Source: Anaerolineaceae bacterium
GTDB taxonomy: Bacteria > Chloroflexota > Anaerolineae > Anaerolineales > Anaerolineaceae
Assembly (NCBI GenBank): GCA_021107195.1
Contig: JAIOTF010000434.1
Location: 1 to 9,916, forward strand
DNA: 9,916 nt
Reading direction: 5' to 3'
Shown: in pieces, positions 7,051 through 9,916 of the stretch
How the letters are laid out: each line of letters begins with the position of its first letter
Numbering within the stretch: position 1 is the first letter of the stretch
The notes under the pieces: model-generated
Told to the model about the DNA's origin: nothing
The model's input: only the letters and a program-made list of their open reading frames with translations
Databases searched by the model: none
Made by a program: the position numbers and the translations under genes

Positions 7051-8106
7051 ATGAAAACTTATCGTAAACTTTACCCGCAGGTCTGGGATTTTGAAAATCT
7101 GTATCTGGCTTACCGCAAGGCGCGCAAGGGTAAACGCGGGCGGCCGGGTGCGGCGGCATTTGAGCAGGTGCAGGAGGATGAATTGCTGGCCCTGCAGGAT
7201 GAACTGCGCAGCTTTGCTTACAAGCCGGGGGCCTATCACAGCTTTTACATCCATGACCCCAAGAAGCGCCTGATCTCGGCTGCCCCGTTCCGCGACCGGG
7301 TGGTGCACCATGCCCTGTGCCGGGTGATCGAGCCGATCTGGGAAAGACGTTTTATCTACGACACCTATGCCAATCGGGTGGAGAAAGGCACACACCGTGC
7401 CCTGGATCGCACGACACAGTTTGCCCGAGGGAATAGCCATTTTCTGCAATGTGATGTGCGGCAGTTCTTTCCTTCGATTGACCACGCGATCCTGCGCAGC
7501 GAGTTTTCACGCCTGATCCGTGATGATGGTTTATTATGGCTGTGTGATCGAATCCTGATCAGCGGGGAGGGCGTGCTGTCTGATGAATACGGGATGGTGT
7601 GGTTTCCCGGGGATGATCTGCTGGCGGCCAACCGCCCGCGCGGCCTGCCCATTGGTAATTTAACTTCGCAGTTCTGGGCGAATGTATATCTGAACGGTCT
7701 CGATCATTTTGTCAAGCGTGAGCTGAAATGTAAGGCGTATGTGCGCTATGTGGATGATTTCCTGCTCTTCTCGGATGATCCTGAGCAACTGCTGATGTGG
7801 CGTGAAGCGATCATTGAGCATCTTGCCGGGCTGCGGCTCACATTGCATGAAGAGCGGGCGCGCGTATATGCGACTGCCAGCGGCATTCCGTTCCTGGGGT
7901 TTCGTTTGTACCCGGATCACAGGCGGGTCAAGCGGCGCAAGGTGGTCCATTTCCGTCGAAAACTGCGCCGGCTGGCGGGGGATTATGCCACCGGCGGCGT
8001 TTCTTTTACGCAGGTTGATGCCAGCGTGAAAGGCTGGGTGAACCATGTGCGGTATGCCGACAGTTGGGGGCTGCGCCGGGATGTTTTGGGGAGTATCAGG
8101 CTATGA
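7051..8106 (+). CDS. DGR reverse transcriptase
   Basis: A 351-residue error-prone RNA-dependent DNA polymerase that copies the TR RNA into cDNA with substitutions opposite template adenines. The fingers/palm motifs run in order. Motif 1-2 is RDRVVHHALCRVIEPIWERRFIYDTYANRVEKGTHRA. Motif A is CDVRQFFPSID with catalytic D135. The DGR-diagnostic motif 4 is LPIGNLTSQ (IGNLTSQ at 201-207; group II intron RTs have QG-type residues here). Motif C is YVDD at 233-236 with D235/D236, and GIPFLGFRLYP follows in the thumb region. There is no maturase, endonuclease or integrase domain, and the length is normal for a DGR RT. AAAGAGGG at 7041-7048 is a ribosome site close to the ATG. The stop codon overlaps the Avd start codon (ATGA), so translation is coupled. 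Confidence 0.97.
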   Translation: MKTYRKLYPQVWDFENLYLAYRKARKGKRGRPGAAAFEQVQEDELLALQDELRSFAYKPGAYHSFYIHDPKKRLISAAPFRDRVVHHALCRVIEPIWERRFIYDTYANRVEKGTHRALDRTTQFARGNSHFLQCDVRQFFPSIDHAILRSEFSRLIRDDGLLWLCDRILISGEGVLSDEYGMVWFPGDDLLAANRPRGLPIGNLTSQFWANVYLNGLDHFVKRELKCKAYVRYVDDFLLFSDDPEQLLMWREAIIEHLAGLRLTLHEERARVYATASGIPFLGFRLYPDHRRVKRRKVVHFRRKLRRLAGDYATGGVSFTQVDASVKGWVNHVRYADSWGLRRDVLGSIRL

Positions 8107-8447
8107 AAGAATCACCGTTGTTCACCCGCACCTACGACCTGCTGATGTGGTTGATCCCGCAGGTGCAGAAATTTCCGCGAGCCCACCGCTTTGGCTTGGC
8201 GGAACGTATCCAGCGGCTGGCGCTGGATTTTCAGGATACGCTGATTGCTGCCGGGAAAAGCCAGGGGGAGGTGAGGATGAATTCACTGCAAGAAGCAGAT
8301 ATTCATCTGGAGCAGCTTCGTTTTTGGGTGCGATTTTCGCGGGATAACCAGTTGATCACTATCCGTCAATATGAGCATGTGATTCGGATGATGGCCGAGG
8401 TGGGGCGTTTGCTGGGAGCGTGGATGAAGCAGGAAATGAAGGATTGA
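8103..8447 (+). CDS. avd: DGR accessory variability determinant (Avd-like four-helix protein)
   Basis: A 114-residue, mostly helical, basic protein. It starts LFTRTYDLLMWLIPQVQKFPRAHRF, a typical opening of the Avd/four-helix-bundle family (related in fold to proteins encoded in 23S rRNA intervening sequences). Avd proteins form a pentameric barrel, bind the RT and the TR RNA, and are needed for cDNA synthesis and retrohoming. The ATG at 8103 overlaps the RT stop in an ATGA arrangement. It is preferred over an in-frame upstream start at 8064 that would lie inside the RT gene and add a non-family extension. The TR begins 31 bases after the stop codon, so the same transcript would carry mRNA and template. 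Confidence 0.88.
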   Translation: MKESPLFTRTYDLLMWLIPQVQKFPRAHRFGLAERIQRLALDFQDTLIAAGKSQGEVRMNSLQEADIHLEQLRFWVRFSRDNQLITIRQYEHVIRMMAEVGRLLGAWMKQEMKD

Positions 8448-8478
8448 CAGGGGAATTTATCTTGAGGCACAGGCCATA

Positions 8479-8600
8479 GGGCTTTCGGGCGGCTCGTGGA
8501 ACAACAATTGGAACAACGCGCGCGTTTCGAACGACTGGAACAACAACAACCCGAACAACTCGAACAACAACAACGGTTTTCGGGTGTTCGTCCTCCACAG
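8479..8600 (+). repeat. DGR template repeat (TR)
   Basis: This non-coding template is the parent of the VR. Its core is mostly AAC triplets in the target's reading frame: 16 AAY codons plus one GAC, holding 33 adenines. Frame-fixed residues (W, ARVS, W, P, S) are written with A-free codons and stay identical in the VR. The 5' block (8479-8499) and 3' block (8575-8596) contain no A, so they survive mutagenesis and guide homing. Because every variable codon ends in C or T, substitution at its A positions cannot create a stop codon. Weak similarity to the VR may continue to 8605. Confidence 0.97.
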
Positions 8601-8605
8601 ATTTG

Positions 8606-8730
8606 ATGAATGACATGCCGGAAGTGCGTCCTGATCAGGGTCAGGCGTCGAGGCAAAAAACAAAACTGGCTGGCCTGCTGCCCGGTCACATGCTGAATAG
8701 TTTTTTCAGGTGTGCCCAAATACAGAAAAG
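8606..8730 (+). ncRNA. Likely 3' part of the TR RNA (spacer after TR)
   Basis: This gene-free stretch lies between TR and terminator. It includes a perfect 10-base palindrome CCTGATCAGG (8630-8639), followed by a further TCAGG that can pair with the first CCTGA. In the Bordetella phage DGR the RNA just downstream of TR is required for priming and Avd-RT binding, so the same role is plausible here. This is position-based inference; no conserved motif was recognised. Confidence 0.35.
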
Positions 8731-8780
8731 CCCCGCCCGTTTCAGTAGCTTCAGGCGGCCATCCGGGCGGGGTATTTTAT
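8731..8780. terminator. Terminator-like hairpin ending the DGR operon, possibly bidirectional
   Basis: A perfect nine-base stem CCCCGCCCG (8731-8739) / CGGGCGGGG (8764-8772) closes a 24-base loop. On the plus strand it is followed by TATTTTAT. On the minus strand it is followed by CTTTT. It probably ends the DGR transcript and could also stop readthrough from rnpB coming the other way. The tails are short, so strength is uncertain. The following 100 bases (8781-8880) show nothing recognisable. Confidence 0.6.
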
Positions 8781-8880
8781 TGGCCTCAAGTTACTGACCT
8801 TCACATAAATTTGTTATTTTCCAATACCGGACGTGGCTACGATGTTTGTTAACTGATTTACGTGAACCTCGATAGCATGT

Positions 8881-9013
8881 GCCGCACGTGCACCCTCGAT
8901 GGGTGTTCTGTCCAATTGTATTAAATGAGAATACCCAGGCTGGTCTGGGCCGCACGTGCACCCTCGACGGGTGTTCTGTCCAATTGTATAAATGAGAATA
9001 CCCCAGGCCGGTC
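8881..9013 (-). repeat. Tandem copies of the rnpB 3' end and its downstream flank
   Basis: Two units with a 68-base period start at 8881 and 8949. In the minus direction each reads TTGGACAGAAC, a CACCC/GGGTG hairpin with GCACGTGC, then GCGGC. Unit 2 continues into GACCAGCCTGGG and TATTCTCATTTA. The same landmarks occur at the true rnpB end (TTGGACAGAAC, GCGGC, GACCGGCCTGGGG, TATTCTCATTTA), except that the repeats carry about 19 extra bases between GAAC and GCGGC. The last bases (9001-9013) are shared with rnpB helix P1. Confidence 0.8.
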
Positions 9014-9402
9014 TATACGCCGCGTTCTGTCCAACGGGTGCACGCACCCGTATGGGGAACCATCTATCTGGGCGGACCGTCTCCGGTCCGCTCGTGCAGC
9101 CTACCCGGAACTTAACCTCTTGCGAGGAGGAGACGAGCAGCCTCCCGACTGGTCTGACGACCGGTCTTTGTCCCTGCTTGGCCTTGCTCCCGATGGGGGT
9201 TGCCCGGCCGCCGCATTACTGCGGACGCCGGTGGTCTCTTACACCACCATTTCACCCTTACCCCTTGCGGGGCGGTTTGTTTCTGTGGCCCGATCCGGCA
9301 GGTTTCCCCGCCCCGGACGTTATCCGGCATCGTGCTCTGAGGAGTGCGGACGTTCCTCGACGGCGGACGAGCCGCCGCCGCGGTTCCCCGACCAACCTGG
9401 GG
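9001..9402 (-). ncRNA. rnpB: RNase P RNA, bacterial type A
   Basis: This is the catalytic RNA that trims tRNA 5' leaders, about 402 nt, read on the minus strand. The ends pair as helix P1: 9390-9402 with 9001-9013 gives 13 consecutive pairs, two of them G-U. The conserved 5' block GAGGAACGTCC (complement of 9348-9358) stands where the family has GAGGAAAGUCC. Other landmarks are the ACAGAAC-GCGGC block (complement of 9019-9030), AGATAGATGGTTCCCC (complement of 9054-9069), and the GGTAAGGGTGAAA-type stretch near 9241-9264 that belongs to the tRNA 3'-end-binding P15 region. P4 is supported by CCGC near 9345 pairing with GCGG near 9020. No protein reading frame here looks real. A promoter sits at the expected place just upstream. 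Confidence 0.95.
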
Positions 9403-9409
9403 TAAGGTG

Positions 9410-9438
9410 ATGATACCCGCTTCCGGCGGGTTCGTCAA
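9410..9438 (-). promoter_or_regulatory. rnpB promoter
   Basis: On the minus strand, TTGACG (9438 to 9433) and TATCAT (9415 to 9410) are 17 bases apart. The predicted start falls near 9403, exactly at the first base of helix P1, which independently supports the rnpB 5' end. Confidence 0.8.
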
Positions 9439-9447
9439 TTCTGTGGT

Positions 9448-9485
9448 GGAGATCGCTTCGTTCACTTCGTTCGCTCGCGACGACA
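9448..9485. repeat. Short fragment of the dispersed palindromic repeat family
   Basis: The segment runs from GGAGATCGC to TCGCGACGACA with a CTTCGTTCACTTCGTTCGCTCG centre. It shares the end pattern GGAGAT(T/C)GC...TCGC-A-GACA with the right half of the repeat at 1856-1969, so it is probably a truncated or shorter member. Confidence 0.4.
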
Positions 9486-9511
9486 GGTAACTGGTGGATT
9501 TGAATTTTGTG

Positions 9512-9540
9512 GCGGGCTTCGACAGGCTCAGCCTGCGTGG
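9512..9540. repeat. Short palindromic intergenic repeat (CTTCGACAGGCTCAGCCTG type)
   Basis: CAGGC-TCA-GCCTG forms a small hairpin inside GGGCTTCGACAGGCTCAGCC, a string I recognise as a common short intergenic repeat in many bacterial genomes. It lies between the divergent rnpB and mutL promoters and carries no gene. Confidence 0.45.
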
Positions 9541-9556
9541 TTCGGATTTCCAATGC

Positions 9557-9565
9557 TGATATAAT
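9557..9565 (+). promoter_or_regulatory. Extended -10 promoter of mutL
   Basis: TGATATAAT is an extended -10 (TGnTATAAT) with no clear -35. It ends six bases before the mutL ATG, so the transcription start should fall on or next to the start codon. Confidence 0.6.
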
Positions 9566-9571
9566 CACAGC

Positions 9572-9916
9572 ATGTCGATACGAATTTTGCCGGATGCCGT
9601 TGCTTCGCAGATTGCGGCCGGAGAGGTGGTGGAACGCCCCGCTTCGGTGGTGAAAGAGCTGCTGGAAAATGCGCTGGATGCCGGCGCATCCCGGATCACG
9701 GTGCGTGTGGATGGAGCGGGCAAACGCCTGGTCGAGGTAGCTGATGATGGTCAGGGGATTTCTGAAGGGGAGTTGTCCCTGGCGGTGACGCGGCATGCGA
9801 CCAGCAAGCTGCGCACGGCGCACGACCTGATAGCGATTGAAACCCTGGGGTTCCGCGGCGAGGCGCTGGCCTCAATTGCTTCGGTATCACGCTTCACGCT
9901 GACCTCGCGTGCCAAA
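9572..9916 (+). CDS. mutL: DNA mismatch repair protein MutL (5' part, runs off the window)
   Basis: The first 115 residues of MutL, the ATPase that links mismatch recognition by MutS to strand removal. The GHKL ATPase motifs are intact and fall at the same residue numbers as in E. coli MutL: motif I ELLENALDAG with E29 and N33, motif II DDGQGI (58-63), and motif III LGFRGEAL (92-99) containing R95. The opening IRILPDAVASQIAAGEVVERP is typical, so the ATG at 9572 is secure. No Shine-Dalgarno sequence precedes it, and the -10 box is only six bases away, which points to leaderless translation. The C-terminal dimerisation/endonuclease part lies outside the window. Confidence 0.97.
   Translation, partial: MSIRILPDAVASQIAAGEVVERPASVVKELLENALDAGASRITVRVDGAGKRLVEVADDGQGISEGELSLAVTRHATSKLRTAHDLIAIETLGFRGEALASIASVSRFTLTSRAK

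Larger units (their letters stand above)
6848..8605 (+). mobile_element. Diversity-generating retroelement cassette (VR-RT-Avd-TR)
   Basis: The cassette has all the parts: target VR, an adjacent hairpin, a DGR-class reverse transcriptase, an Avd accessory protein and the template repeat, all on one strand. It rewrites the end of the neighbouring gene and is not expected to transpose. No integrase, capsid or other phage gene is seen, so it appears chromosomal and not prophage-borne within this window. The order target-RT-Avd-TR differs from the Bordetella phage order (target-Avd-TR-RT). Confidence 0.95.

Noticed and set aside
6061..7485. Long minus-strand open frame (474 codons) across the target end and RT start
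   Set aside because: It lies wholly antisense to two well-supported genes, has low-complexity Arg/Ala/Pro-rich translation and no domain. It is open because of codon bias on the real strand.
7051..8106. RT as part of a group II intron or retron
   Set aside because: No maturase or HNH domain and no intron RNA motifs are seen. The IGNLTSQ motif, Avd neighbour and TR/VR pair identify a DGR.
8500..8574. AAC-rich stretch as a simple microsatellite or a coding Asn-repeat
   Set aside because: It matches the VR at all 87 non-A positions of the alignment, which identifies it as a DGR template and not a random triplet expansion or a separate protein.
8359..8616. Minus-strand frames with Val/Arg-repeat translation across the TR
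   Set aside because: The repeated residues are only the complement of AAC triplets in the template repeat; no ribosome site.
8881..9013. Direct repeats as a CRISPR array
   Set aside because: Only two units in direct contact, without spacers of regular length, and the units are copies of the rnpB 3' end.
8925..9410. Open frames of 161 and 137 codons on the plus strand
   Set aside because: They overlap the RNase P RNA gene and its repeats. The conserved RNA blocks and P1 pairing explain the sequence.

Overview
The window looks like a piece of a bacterial chromosome from an anaerobic lineage with moderate G+C. The style fits Chloroflexota/Anaerolineae: a corrinoid methyl-transfer protein, short dispersed palindromic intergenic repeats, and a retroelement-diversified NACHT protein. 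That taxonomic placement is inference from gene content only. No tRNA, CRISPR array or transposase gene was seen.

Layout. (1) 1-1791: a possible gene end, then a methyltransferase-type corrinoid protein with its own terminator, then a GntR/UTRA regulator with a visible promoter and a candidate operator. (2) 1792-2274: a gene-poor stretch with a MITE-like palindromic repeat and a possible terminated small RNA or leader. (3) 2275-3970: a DEAD-box RNA helicase with a C-terminal RNA-binding domain and a strong terminator. (4) 4014-8780: a diversity-generating retroelement (DGR) operon, the centre of interest. (5) 8881-9438: the RNase P RNA gene rnpB on the minus strand, with two extra tandem copies of its 3' end. 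(6) 9572 to the window end: the start of mutL, probably read from a leaderless mRNA.

The DGR operon encodes, in order, a 963-residue target protein, a DGR-type reverse transcriptase, an Avd-type accessory protein and a non-coding template repeat (TR, 8479-8600). The target has two N-terminal hydrophobic segments, a NACHT NTPase, a helical region and a C-terminal FGE-sulfatase/C-type-lectin-like domain. Its last ~45 codons hold the variable repeat (VR, 6850-6971). Hand alignment of TR and VR over 122 positions gives 22 differences. All 22 fall at adenines of the TR (22 of 35 A changed) and none at the 87 non-A positions. This is the signature of adenine-specific mutagenic retrohoming, so the system has acted here.

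Working model (inference): a membrane-anchored STAND-type switch whose ligand-sensing tip is rewritten by the adjacent retroelement, so one cell lineage can sample very many recognition surfaces on a NACHT signalling or defence protein.
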